58,093 nucleotides of DNA from assembly GCA_030695565.1 (NCBI GenBank), contig JAUYRZ010000132.1, positions 1 to 58,093 on the forward strand, read 5' to 3'. This stretch comes from Archangium sp. (GTDB lineage Bacteria; Myxococcota; Myxococcia; Myxococcales; Myxococcaceae). The notes beneath the pieces are model-generated. The model had not been told where the DNA came from, searched no databases, and saw nothing but the letters and a program-made list of their open reading frames with translations. The position numbers and the translations under genes were made by a program. Positions 36,564 through 45,324 of the stretch are shown in pieces. Position 1 is the stretch's first letter. Each line of letters begins with the position of its first letter.

Positions 36564-37355
36564 TCACCACTCGCGGGTGAAGACCTGCACCTCGCCCCGC
36601 GGGTTCTGGGCGCTGATGTCGCTGCGGCGATCGTTCCACGTCAGCTGCCACGGCTTCTCGGAGCCCTCGAGGCGCATGGTGTTGCCGTCGCCCTGGAGCT
36701 CCTGCAGCGGCTTCGCGTCATCGGGCCGGTAGAAGACGCGCTTGTCGGAGACGAGAAATTCCTCCTTCGTCTTGCGATCGATGTAGCGCCCACTGCGCCG
36801 CGACCACGCCCTGGAGATCACCTCGAGCGAGCCGGTCGAGGTGAGCTTCGCGCGCTGCTCTGCGAGCACCACCACCTCAGGCAAGGCGTCGTCTTGGAGC
36901 TGGTGCTTCGCGGTGATCAGCCGGGAGATCACCCCTGCCTGGTCGAGCGTGCTCACGTCGTTCTCTGACCCAGCGTTCGAGACGTGGAAGAGCAGGCCGC
37001 CGAGCAACGCGCCCTGGTCGTCGTAGGTGAGCAGGTACGTCTGCCGGTTGGTGTCGGCGTCGTACTGGAGCAACAGCACGAGGGAGCGGGTGCGGCGGAT
37101 CGCGGCCACCGGCCAGAGCTGCTTCTTGCCACCCTTCTCTTTCCACGCGCGCAGTCCACTGAGCGCCTCGGAGGAGTCCTTCAGAAAACCCAGCGCGCCC
37201 GCTTCGGCGGCCGTGAGCTTCACCTTGTGCTCTTCGAGATCCTTGATGGTGATGGGCAGCGTGGCGGCGGGGAACTTCTTGAGCACGTCCTGAAAGACCG
37301 GCTTGGCGCCCAGCACCGCGGACGCCACGAGAAGCGCGAAGACCATGCACCTCAC
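36564..37355 (-). CDS. Exported protein of unknown function
   Basis: A 263-residue protein with a signal peptide ending near L-G-A-K at residue 17. It is otherwise soluble, with mixed alpha/beta content and no recognised family. It is the first gene of the leftward phosphatase-porin-PHP operon. The promoter must lie in the 28-base space before the divergent gene, or the start may be the ATG nine bases later (37346). Function unknown; co-location suggests a role in the same pathway. Confidence 0.75.
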   Translation of the reverse strand: MRCMVFALLVASAVLGAKPVFQDVLKKFPAATLPITIKDLEEHKVKLTAAEAGALGFLKDSSEALSGLRAWKEKGGKKQLWPVAAIRRTRSLVLLLQYDADTNRQTYLLTYDDQGALLGGLLFHVSNAGSENDVSTLDQAGVISRLITAKHQLQDDALPEVVVLAEQRAKLTSTGSLEVISRAWSRRSGRYIDRKTKEEFLVSDKRVFYRPDDAKPLQELQGDGNTMRLEGSEKPWQLTWNDRRSDISAQNPRGEVQVFTREW

Positions 37356-37383
37356 TTACACCTGTTCGGCTAGAACGGCCTCC

Positions 37384-38079
37384 GTGACCCTGTCTTCGAT
37401 GTGTGCCGTGCACCCGAACGCGCCGTCCGTCGTCACCTGCCGTCGATGTGGCCGCTTCTGCTGCACCAACTGCTTGCCCCAGTTCGAGACGTGCCCGGAG
37501 TGCGTGGCGCGCGCGACGATCTCGGTGCCGCCGATCGAGGGCCGCGCCACGGTGGCGATGGTCGCGTTGATCGCCAGCGTCGGCATGCATGCGCTGATGG
37601 CCGCGGTCGCCTGCGCGCAGCTCGCCACCGGTGACGTGGGCGAAGAAGGGGTGCTGGCGATCGTGGGTGGGCTGGTCGCCCTGCTCTACCTGGTCGTGTT
37701 CATCACCACCATCGTGCTCGTGTGCATGTGGTTCCACCTCGCCACGCGGCACGCCCTTGCGCGGGGCGCGTCGATGGAGGTCGAAACGCCCGCGGCGGCC
37801 GTGGGGAGTTGGTTCATTCCCTTCGTGAACCTGGCGCGGCCGTTCAACCTGGTGCGCCGCATGCTCGACAGTGCGGGGCTCGATGCGGGCGCGGTGTCGG
37901 CGTGGCAGGTGTTGTGGATCACGGGGAACATCACCGCGAACATCTCGAGCCGCGTGGGCGGCATGGGCGGAATTGGCATCGGGTTGCTGTCCGACCTGTT
38001 CATGGTCGGCGCGGGCATCACGTTCGTGCAGATCATTCGGAAGCTGAAGTGGCCTCCGGCTGCTGCGCTGGTGAGCTGA
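37384..38079 (+). CDS. DUF4328 membrane protein with zinc-binding N-terminus
   Basis: The 231-residue product (GTG 37384; ATG 37399 is an alternative) starts with a B-box-like Cys/His cluster (C-A-V-H, C-R-R-C, C-C-T-N-C, C-P-E-C). Four membrane helices follow. The signature W-F-I-P-F-V-N-L-A-R-P-F is diagnostic for DUF4328. Such proteins are frequent in myxobacteria with unknown function. It is divergent from the exported protein gene. The zinc cluster faces the cytoplasm if the N-terminus is inside. Confidence 0.82.
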   Translation: MTLSSMCAVHPNAPSVVTCRRCGRFCCTNCLPQFETCPECVARATISVPPIEGRATVAMVALIASVGMHALMAAVACAQLATGDVGEEGVLAIVGGLVALLYLVVFITTIVLVCMWFHLATRHALARGASMEVETPAAAVGSWFIPFVNLARPFNLVRRMLDSAGLDAGAVSAWQVLWITGNITANISSRVGGMGGIGIGLLSDLFMVGAGITFVQIIRKLKWPPAAALVS

Positions 38080-38412
38080 GTTCCAAGCCCTGGGGAACGA
38101 AGGGGTTCCGGGATCATCAGCGGGGTCGCATCGGGCAGGCCTCTCCAGCATCGGGCGAGGACCCGCACTTGTCGCGGAATGTACAATCGATGCGTCGAAT
38201 CGCGAACGCCCGCGCGGCACAGCGTGAAAAGCGGCGTTGATTGTACAATGCGCAACAGGCCGCCCGACTGTCCGTACGGCAGCAGCGTGAAAAGCGCTCT
38301 CGATGCAGTATCCGCAACAGCCACCTGGTCACTTGAACATCTGCGGCAGAAGTCGAGAGGCCTGCTCGCGATGAGCAGCGCTCGAGCACCTTCCCCACCA
38401 CGCACTTCAAGG
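38080..38412. repeat. Foldback dispersed repeat, copy B
   Basis: About 333 bases related to 29800-30056 over their outer parts. The centre has an internal duplication: CAGCGTGAAAAGCG occurs at about 38219 and again at about 38283, each followed by a stem end GTACAATGCGCAACA or GCAGTATCCGCAACA. The ends again read GCATCGGGCAGGCC on the left and GGCCTGCTCGCG on the right. It fills the gap between the DUF4328 and kinase genes and holds no convincing gene. Confidence 0.72.
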
Positions 38413-38420
38413 CAACCGTT

Positions 38421-40211
38421 TCACTTCCGCCTGGTCGGTGGCTTCGGCGCTGGTTTCGGAGCGGGTTTGGGTGCCGGCTTCGGCGCAGGCTTCGGGGCGG
38501 GCTTGACCGGTGCGGGTTCGACGGGCGGCGGTGGCGCTTCGACCGCGACGACCTTCTTCGGCGCCTCGAGACCGCGCAACGCGAGCTGACGGAAGACACA
38601 GCGGCCTTCCAGACACCCGACCGCGACTTTGGGCGAATCACCCAGCAGGTCTCTCCAGCCCGGGCCCAAAGACAAGGCGTCAGCCAGCACGCGCGCGTCG
38701 CGGCCTTCACCAGCGGTGGCCACCAGCTCGCCCGACTCGGGATCGATGCGGAAGGCGAGCCGCTGACCCGCGCGTTTGACGGGAATCGGTGCCTGCATCG
38801 AGCCGCGCCGGTCACCGAGCGCCCACTCGAGCGTGGGCTCCGTGTCACCACCGGAGATCACCAGCGCGACGTAGCGGCCATTCGCGCCGAGCAGAATGAG
38901 CCCACCCCGCACCTCGGGTGAACGGCGCCCCAGCAACCTGTTCACGGGAGCAAGGCGGCTCGGGGTGACGTCGAGCAGATCGATCACCGCCGAGAATTCG
39001 AGCCCGCTGCCAATCACGTCCGCATCGAGGACCACCCGGCCCGCGCTGTCTCCGTCTCCGAAGTCGATCACGCCGGCCTGCACGTCGGTCTTCCGCCCCA
39101 ACGCCATCAGGCCCACGGTGTCGGGCCCGTTACCGATCGACACCTCGTGGGTGCGCTTGTCCACCCGGCCAGGGCTGGTGAGCGGAAACTTCGCGCCGAA
39201 GTCGGTGAGCAGCTCGACGCCAGAGGGCAGCCGCTTCGTCTCCGTGTTCCCGCGCCAGTACGCGACCGCGATGATCACCACCGCCAGCGTCACCACCGAC
39301 CAGGCGGCGATGCGCACGACGGTTCGCCCGAACTCGCGGGTGCGCCGTGAGAGGCGCTGCAGGCGCGTCTCTTTCGACTTCCCGAGCATCGAGTTGGGCT
39401 CGGCGATGCGCTCGAGGTCCGTGATGAACGCCGACGCGGTCGGGTAGCGATCGTCAGGCGAGGTGCGCAGACACTTCGCGACGATCGCGTCGAGCCGCTT
39501 GTCGACACCGGGCTTCTTCATCGACGGCGGATCGAACTGGCCCACGGGCAGCTCGCCGGTGAGCGTCTCGTAGAGCATCACGCCCAGCGAGTAGATGTCA
39601 GCCCGCGGGCCTGCGCTCTTCGCGTCGACCGACTGCTCGGGCGCCATGTACGAGGCGGTGCCCATCGAGACGTGGGTCTGGGTGAGGTTGCGCTGCAGCG
39701 GGCCGTGCGACTCGTCGAGACCGGCGAGGCCGAAGTCGGACACCATCGGAATGCCGCCGGCCTGCTCGTCGAAGAGGATGTTCTCAGGCTTGAGATCGCG
39801 GTGGATGACGCCGCGGCTGTGCGCGTACTCGATGGCGCGCGCGACCAGCAGGATGGTGGTCAACGCGGCGTTGCTGTCGAAGTTCCCGTCGCGCATCTTC
39901 TCGCGCAACGAGGGGCCGTCGACGAACTCCATCACCCGGTAATAGGTACCGCTCGCGTTACCCCGATCGACGATGGAGACGATCGACGGGTGACGCAGCG
40001 TCGCCAGCGCCGCGCCTTCCTTCTCGAACCGCGCGACGAATTGTTCGTCCTTCGCGAGCTCCTGCTTGAGCAGCTTCACCGCCACGTTGCGCTGCAGTGA
40101 CAGCTGCGTGGCGAGGTGCACTTCGCCCATGCCGCCTTTGCCCAGCAGCTGCTTGAGCTCGTAGCCGGGGATGACGGGCTTCGACTTGTTGCTGATGGCG
40201 GTGTCCATCAT
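38421..40211 (-). CDS. Membrane Ser/Thr protein kinase (PknB-like)
   Basis: About 596 residues. The kinase domain (15-280) has the glycine loop G-K-G-G-M-G-E-V, the V-A-V-K lysine, the catalytic H-R-D-L-K-P-E-N, D-F-G and A-P-E. One membrane helix (about 300-320) follows, then an exported beta-rich sensor-like domain. The protein ends in a Pro-Ala-Lys-Pro repeat and a basic tail. The start is at the double ATG (40211/40208); a longer frame to 40250 is not needed. Myxobacteria have many such kinases. No cognate phosphatase is nearby. The C-terminal domain may sense an envelope ligand. Confidence 0.9.
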   Translation of the reverse strand: MMDTAISNKSKPVIPGYELKQLLGKGGMGEVHLATQLSLQRNVAVKLLKQELAKDEQFVARFEKEGAALATLRHPSIVSIVDRGNASGTYYRVMEFVDGPSLREKMRDGNFDSNAALTTILLVARAIEYAHSRGVIHRDLKPENILFDEQAGGIPMVSDFGLAGLDESHGPLQRNLTQTHVSMGTASYMAPEQSVDAKSAGPRADIYSLGVMLYETLTGELPVGQFDPPSMKKPGVDKRLDAIVAKCLRTSPDDRYPTASAFITDLERIAEPNSMLGKSKETRLQRLSRRTREFGRTVVRIAAWSVVTLAVVIIAVAYWRGNTETKRLPSGVELLTDFGAKFPLTSPGRVDKRTHEVSIGNGPDTVGLMALGRKTDVQAGVIDFGDGDSAGRVVLDADVIGSGLEFSAVIDLLDVTPSRLAPVNRLLGRRSPEVRGGLILLGANGRYVALVISGGDTEPTLEWALGDRRGSMQAPIPVKRAGQRLAFRIDPESGELVATAGEGRDARVLADALSLGPGWRDLLGDSPKVAVGCLEGRCVFRQLALRGLEAPKKVVAVEAPPPPVEPAPVKPAPKPAPKPAPKPAPKPAPKPPTRRK

Positions 40212-40260
40212 GGGCCCGCAGAGTACGGGCAGCCGGAGTCCACCGGACATAATTCCTGAG

Positions 40261-41898
40261 CTACGTGCGGCGAAGTACGCGGCGCACGATCGCTGACGCT
40301 TGCGGAACCTTCAGAACGATGCACCCGATTCCGTAGAGCGCGCAGAAGAGCCCCAGCAGGCCAAGGCTCATCGGAATCCGCGGGAGCGCAGGCGGGGCGA
40401 GCACCGAGCCACCCCACTCCGCCGCGACCGTCTCGACGACGCCAAACTGCGAGCCCAACCAGAACTTCACCGCCAGGGTGATGGCTCCGGCCAGGAGCGC
40501 GGCCGGCCAGACTTTGGCGAGCTGCGTTCGGGTCGAGGGCAAACCGCCCAGCTCGCGGCGCAGCGCGCCTTTGAGCAGCGACATCTCGAGCCACGCGGTG
40601 ATGCCGGTGGTGATGGTGATGAAGACCGCGCCCAGATGCTGCGGAAGTCCAAGCTGCCCGGGGAGAATCTGCACCGCGTAGTAACCGAGCGCGATGCCCA
40701 GCGTGACGCGGATGGTGGCGAACTTGAGCGGGCGCTTCGTGTCCTTCAGCGCGTAGAACGCAGAGGAATACAGGCGGCCTGACGTCTGCGCCGAGAGCGC
40801 GATGGCCGAGCCGATCAGCAGGTACCAGGTGAAGCGCGAGTCGGCGGCGGTGAACTTGCCCGACTCGAGCAAGGTGGCCGCGATCAGATCGCCCAGGAAC
40901 AAGAAGGCCACCGCCGAGGGCACCACGAAGAACGACATGCGCTCGAGGCCTGCTCCGAGGCGCTCGCGAATCGCCTTCGTGCGCTCTTCGACCGACTTCG
41001 TCGCGTCAGCGCTCATCTCAGGCAGCTCAGCGGCGGAGATCGCCATGCCGAACAAGCTCACCGGCAACAGCGCGATGGTCTGCGAGTACGTGAGCGCGGA
41101 CACCGCTCGCTCTGAGATGAGCGAGGCGTAGGCCATGTCGACCCAGCTGCTCACCTGCACCACGCCGCGCGCCAAAACGGCGGGCAGGAAGTTCTTCACG
41201 ATCTGCTTTACCGACGGCAGCGAGAGGGAGGGCCTGGGCGAGAAGCCTCCCAGCAGCGAGAGCACCCTCGGGAGCTGAACGATGAACTGCGCGATGCTGC
41301 CCAGCACCGTTCCCCATGCGGCCCAGGTGACGATCACGTCGAGCGTCTCGCCTCTCGCGAGCAGCAGCGCGGCGATGATGCAGCCGTTCCACACCACGGG
41401 CGCGGCGTAGGAGAGGAAGAAGCGTTTGTGGCTGTTGAGGATGCCCAGACACCAGGCGCTCAGGACGAGCACCCCGGTGCCGGGGAAAATCAGGCGCACG
41501 AGCTTGATCGTCAGCTCTCGTGAAGCGCCTTCGTAGCCGGGGGCAATGACGTCGACGAGGAGTGGAGCTGCGAGCACGCCCAGGCCCACCATCAGGCCGA
41601 CGAGCAGGCAGAGCAGACCGAAGATCGCTCCGGCGACCTTGCGCGCTTCTTCGTCGTCTTTCTTCGCTCGGAGACCTGCGTAGACCGGGATGAACGAGGC
41701 GGAGAGCACGCCCTCTCCGAGCAGGTTTTGCAGGACGTTGGGGATGCGCGTCGCCGCGGCGAAGGCGGCGGATTCGAGCCCGTTGCCCAGGAAGTGCGCG
41801 AAGAGCTTCTGGCGAATGAGGCCCACCAGCCGCGACAGCAGGATCCCTGCGGCCACCAGCGCGGCGCTTCGACCACTCTTTTGCGGCGGGGGGCTCAC
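40261..41898 (-). CDS. murJ: Lipid II flippase MurJ (MviN)
   Basis: The 545-residue protein has about 14 membrane helices of the MOP superfamily. The start G-R-S-A-A-L-V-A-A-G-I-L-L-S-R-L-V-G-L-I-R shows the MurJ N-terminal motif. Other motifs are R-I-P-N-V-L-Q-N-L-L-G-E-G and S-A-S-F-I-P-V-Y. MurJ flips lipid-linked peptidoglycan precursors across the inner membrane. It is followed by the kinase gene and is divergent from the response regulator, with a REP-like repeat between the two. Confidence 0.93.
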   Translation of the reverse strand: MSPPPQKSGRSAALVAAGILLSRLVGLIRQKLFAHFLGNGLESAAFAAATRIPNVLQNLLGEGVLSASFIPVYAGLRAKKDDEEARKVAGAIFGLLCLLVGLMVGLGVLAAPLLVDVIAPGYEGASRELTIKLVRLIFPGTGVLVLSAWCLGILNSHKRFFLSYAAPVVWNGCIIAALLLARGETLDVIVTWAAWGTVLGSIAQFIVQLPRVLSLLGGFSPRPSLSLPSVKQIVKNFLPAVLARGVVQVSSWVDMAYASLISERAVSALTYSQTIALLPVSLFGMAISAAELPEMSADATKSVEERTKAIRERLGAGLERMSFFVVPSAVAFLFLGDLIAATLLESGKFTAADSRFTWYLLIGSAIALSAQTSGRLYSSAFYALKDTKRPLKFATIRVTLGIALGYYAVQILPGQLGLPQHLGAVFITITTGITAWLEMSLLKGALRRELGGLPSTRTQLAKVWPAALLAGAITLAVKFWLGSQFGVVETVAAEWGGSVLAPPALPRIPMSLGLLGLFCALYGIGCIVLKVPQASAIVRRVLRRT

Positions 41899-41955
41899 GG
41901 CTGGCGCACCTTATGCGAGCGCTGTGCCTCGTCGACTTCGCCTGTTGCACGTCCG

Positions 41956-41999
41956 CCCCTCACCCCGACCCTCTCCCCGCTTTCGCAGGGAGAGGGAGA
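41956..41999 (+). repeat. REP-like palindromic repeat, copy 4
   Basis: CCCCTCACCCCGACCCTCTC is followed by CCCGCTTTCGCAGGGAGAGG. It lies in the divergent promoter region between murJ and the NtrC-type regulator, 31 bases before that start codon, so it may influence either promoter. Confidence 0.85.
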
Positions 42000-42030
42000 C
42001 GCCGCTTGATTCCCGTGGCAAACCGACTGC

Positions 42031-43425
42031 ATGAGCCGCATCCTGGTCGTCGACGACGAAGCGAACCTCCGCAAGGTGCTCGCCGCGATTTTGCGGAAGG
42101 ACGGCTACGAGGTGACGGTCGCCGAAGATGGCGAACAGGCCCTGGCCGAGTTCGAAAAGAACGGCGCTGACGTGATCATCTCCGACCTCGTCATGCCCAA
42201 GCTCGGTGGCATGGACATTCTTCACAAGGTGCGCGCCTCGCGCTCGGCCGTACCGGTGATCATCATCACCGCGCACGGCACCGTCGACTCGGCCGTCGAG
42301 GCGATCAAGCTGGGTGCCTTCGACTACATCACCAAGCCCTTCGAGCACGCTGAGATCCGGGCCGTCGTCGCGAAGGCGGCGCGCACGCAGGAAGCGAATC
42401 AGGGCCACGTCGCGCCCGATGGCAGCGCTCGCAAGTCGATCATCGGCGGCGGCAGCCACATGGAAGACCTGTTCAAGGTCATCGACAAGGTCGCTGACAC
42501 CCCTTCGACCGTGTTGATCACCGGCGAGTCGGGCACCGGCAAGGAGCTCGTCGCCACCGCGCTCCACCAGGGCAGCTCGCGCCGTGACAAGCCGCTCATC
42601 AAGATCAACTGCGCTGCGATCCCCAAAGACCTGATGGAGTCGGAGCTCTTCGGTTACGAGCGCGGCGCGTTCACGGGCGCCGTGTCGAGCAAGCCCGGCC
42701 GCTTCGAGCTCGCTGACGGGGGCACGCTGTTCCTCGATGAGATCGGTGAAGTGCCGATCGAGATGCAGGTCAAGCTGCTGCGCGTGCTGCAGGAGAGCGA
42801 GTTCGAGCGCGTCGGTGGCATCAAGACCACTCGGGTCGACGTTCGGTTGATCGCCGCGACCAACAGAGATCTCGCCAGGGAGACGGAGGCCGGCCGGTTC
42901 AGGAAGGACCTGTTCTACCGCCTCAACGTCGTCCCCATCGTGCTGCCGCCCTTGCGTGACCGCGCGGATGACATTCCGCAGCTCGTCGTGCACTTCATCG
43001 AGAAGTACAACAAGCGGCTCAACAAGAAGATCGAGACGATCTCTGACGAGGCGCTGGTGCTGCTGCAGGCGTGGCCCTGGCCCGGGAACATTCGCGAGCT
43101 CGAGAACCTGATGGAGCGCGTGTTGTTGTTCGCCGATGGCCCGCGGATCGAGGTGAAGGATCTGCCCGAGGGTGTGCGCGGGGGCATGCAGGCGGCTCCG
43201 TCGTATTCGTCAGGAGCGACTCCGGCTCCGGGTGAGACTCCGCTCAAGGATTTCTTGAAGCAGAAGCAGGCCGAGATCGAGAAGAGCTTCATCGTTCAGG
43301 CGCTCGCGAAGACTGAGGGCAACGTCACTCGCGCGGCGAAGCTGCTGCAGATCAGCCGGAAGTCGCTGCAGACCAAGATGAAGGAGTTCGGGCTGCGGGA
43401 TGAGGAGCCGGTGGTTGAAGAGTAG
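42031..43425 (+). CDS. NtrC-family sigma-54-dependent response regulator
   Basis: The 464-residue protein has an N-terminal receiver domain (V-V-D-D-E at 6-10, phospho-acceptor Asp52 in I-S-D-L-V-M-P). The central AAA+ domain has Walker A GESGTGKE (165-172) and the sigma-54 loop GAFTGA (212-217). A Fis-type HTH ends it ([15 protein letters not shown]). It activates sigma-54 promoters by ATP hydrolysis after phosphorylation. No sensor kinase gene is adjacent. A REP-like repeat flanks it at both ends. Confidence 0.93.
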   Translation: MSRILVVDDEANLRKVLAAILRKDGYEVTVAEDGEQALAEFEKNGADVIISDLVMPKLGGMDILHKVRASRSAVPVIIITAHGTVDSAVEAIKLGAFDYITKPFEHAEIRAVVAKAARTQEANQGHVAPDGSARKSIIGGGSHMEDLFKVIDKVADTPSTVLITGESGTGKELVATALHQGSSRRDKPLIKINCAAIPKDLMESELFGYERGAFTGAVSSKPGRFELADGGTLFLDEIGEVPIEMQVKLLRVLQESEFERVGGIKTTRVDVRLIAATNRDLARETEAGRFRKDLFYRLNVVPIVLPPLRDRADDIPQLVVHFIEKYNKRLNKKIETISDEALVLLQAWPWPGNIRELENLMERVLLFADGPRIEVKDLPEGVRGGMQAAPSYSSGATPAPGETPLKDFLKQKQAEIEKSFIVQALAKTEGNVTRAAKLLQISRKSLQTKMKEFGLRDEEPVVEE

Positions 43426-43429
43426 TGGG

Positions 43430-43471
43430 CCCCTCACCCCGACCCTCTCCCCGCTTCGCAGGGAGAGGGAG
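43430..43471 (+). repeat. REP-like palindromic repeat, copy 5
   Basis: CCCCTCACCCCGACCCTCTC is followed by CCCGCTTCGCAGGGAGAGGG. It begins four bases after the regulator's stop codon and may serve as a terminator. It also runs into the 5' end of the next reading frame, which makes that gene's start uncertain. Confidence 0.85.
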
Positions 43472-43507
43472 TTTCTTCGACTCACTTCTGATCTCTCGGC
43501 GGAGTCC

Positions 43508-44140
43508 GTGGCGTTGCGGACTCTCACGCTGCAGATGCTTTCCCGCCTCGTCCCTCTTGGATTCGCTGAGCGGGGATTGGGTGAGGTGCTGAGCGCGTCC
43601 CTCAAGGACTGTGAACGGGTGACGTACTCGTTCGAGAACGCCGACCGGCTTCAAGCGGGCGTCGACGCCTGGTACTGCCGTCACCTCGCCGGCCTGCCCC
43701 ACGCGCCTCCCGACGCGGCTGAACTGCGAGCCGCACTGCAGTGGCTGGCCGACGACGATCAGCTCATCTACGCGTGGCTGATTGGCGAACAGGCCAACCG
43801 CTGTGGTCTCGAGGTCCGCGTGAAGTTGGACGAGCCGCGCCCGCTCCAAGAGCACCCGCTCCACGACGCGTACTGGCTCACCCACCTCGTGCTGCTCGAC
43901 AGCGACTACCTCGCCCGCCCGCTGAGCCACCCTGACGCCCCCGCCTGGGGTGACGAGCTGGCGCAGCTGGTGCCCTGGCTGCTGCGCGAGCCCAACCTCG
44001 ATCTCGCCGGCGAAGTGGCCTTGTGCCTTCGCTTCATGGGCCGCGATGCGGGGCCGTTGCTGAACCTGCTCGAACGCGCGGGGCCTGGCGTGGATGCGCA
44101 TCAGCAAGCAACCGCGCTCCTTGCCCTTTCAGCGGAGTGA
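43508..44140 (+). CDS. Hypothetical protein
   Basis: About 210 residues from GTG 43508 (ATG 43535 is also possible; an open frame reaching 43400 runs through the REP-like repeat and is rejected). The protein is soluble, acidic and rich in Leu, Trp and His, with no recognised motif. It starts shortly after the NtrC-type regulator and could be its operon partner. An original longer N-terminus may have been overwritten by the repeat. Confidence 0.6.
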   Translation: MALRTLTLQMLSRLVPLGFAERGLGEVLSASLKDCERVTYSFENADRLQAGVDAWYCRHLAGLPHAPPDAAELRAALQWLADDDQLIYAWLIGEQANRCGLEVRVKLDEPRPLQEHPLHDAYWLTHLVLLDSDYLARPLSHPDAPAWGDELAQLVPWLLREPNLDLAGEVALCLRFMGRDAGPLLNLLERAGPGVDAHQQATALLALSAE

Positions 44141-44226
44141 ACCCGCTACAGCTCTGTGGCAGAAAACTCGCAAGGATCACTCACGTCGGTAGGGTGACGC
44201 CGCCTTCCCTGACCCAGGAGACTTCA

Positions 44227-45282
44227 ATGCCCGAGATGCCCACGCTGGGTGCTGCACCCAAGAAGAGCCCCGTCGCTCCCATCGCCATCACGGCCGTCGT
44301 GGTGGGCCTGCTCACGGGCGGCATCTACTGGGTGCGCAGCAGCCCTTCGGACACGGGCCCCGCGGTCGCCACGCCGCAGCAAGGTGAGGCCGCGCTCCCC
44401 CAGGCAGGCGAACCCTCAGCCCCCGGAGCACCCGCTCCCGTCGCCGCGCCGGTGGTGGCCGCGCCCGTCGTTCCCGAAAAGGGCGGCCTGCGTTCGTTTC
44501 AGGTGACCATCAACGGCCCGCTCGAGTCGGCCATCGTGGCCTCCGAAGGCAAGGAGGTCGGCACCCCGCTGACCCAGGTGGTGAACCGTTCGCTCGTGTG
44601 GTGGGTGCGCGTGCCGCAGGATCTGGTCAAGGGCGACACCCTCGCGGTGGTCTACGAGACCCGCGAAGGCCAGGAGCCGCTGGTGCACGCCGTGCGTTTC
44701 GAGAGCCGCAAGCAGGGCCGCACCTTCGAGACCTACCGCTTCAAGACCACCGGTGAGAACACGGCCCGCTACTACCAGGCCGATGCCAGTGAGCTGGAAG
44801 AGCGCCTGGTCGACAGCCCCCTGGAGACCTACGAGCAGATCACCTCGCTGCTGCGCGATGGCCGCAAGCACAAGGGCGTCGACTTCAAGACGCCGTCGGG
44901 CACGCCGGTGCTGGCCACCTTCGACGGCGTGGTGGTGCGCAAGAACTGGAACTTCCGCGGCAATGGCAACTCCATCGAGCTGCAGGAGACCGGAGGCCAG
45001 GGGCGCACCGCGCTCTTCCTCCACCTGTCCGAGGTGCCCAAGACCCTGGTGAGCGGGCAGCGCATCAAGCGGGGCGAAGAGATCGCCAAGTCGGGCAACA
45101 CCGGCCACAGCTTCGCGCCGCACCTTCACTACCAGCTCATGCGCGGCGACAAGGTGATCGACCCGTTCGTCTCCCACAAGACCACCCGGCGCAACCTGGC
45201 CGCGGGTGAGCGCCCGGCCTTCGAGAAGCGCATGGGTGAGCTCAAGGCCCTGATTCCGCCATCGCAGGTCGCCGGAGGCTGA
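44227..45282 (+). CDS. M23-family (LytM) peptidase
   Basis: A 351-residue protein with an N-terminal membrane anchor (about 18-38) and a Pro/Ala-rich linker. A beta domain follows, and then the M23 fold: H-K-G-V-D (zinc ligands His and Asp, near 220) and H-L-H-Y-Q-L near 300, with G-N-T-G-H before it. M23 enzymes cleave peptidoglycan crossbridges, or bind peptidoglycan as activators; all ligands are present, so it is probably active. The ATG follows AGGAG. It is preceded by an 86-base gap. Confidence 0.88.
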   Translation: MPEMPTLGAAPKKSPVAPIAITAVVVGLLTGGIYWVRSSPSDTGPAVATPQQGEAALPQAGEPSAPGAPAPVAAPVVAAPVVPEKGGLRSFQVTINGPLESAIVASEGKEVGTPLTQVVNRSLVWWVRVPQDLVKGDTLAVVYETREGQEPLVHAVRFESRKQGRTFETYRFKTTGENTARYYQADASELEERLVDSPLETYEQITSLLRDGRKHKGVDFKTPSGTPVLATFDGVVVRKNWNFRGNGNSIELQETGGQGRTALFLHLSEVPKTLVSGQRIKRGEEIAKSGNTGHSFAPHLHYQLMRGDKVIDPFVSHKTTRRNLAAGERPAFEKRMGELKALIPPSQVAGG

Positions 45283-45299
45283 AGACTGGCGTTACTGCC

Positions 45300-45323
45300 G
45301 GGTTCGACCTACCTTTCGAACCC
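45300..45323 (+). other. Hairpin abutting a start codon
   Basis: GGGTTCGA at 45300-45307 and TCGAACCC at 45316-45323 form a perfect 8-bp stem with an 8-base loop, ending one base before the ATG at 45325. No RBS is visible outside it. It could block ribosome access or, if transcription starts here, affect initiation. Confidence 0.55.
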
Positions 45324-45324
45324 G

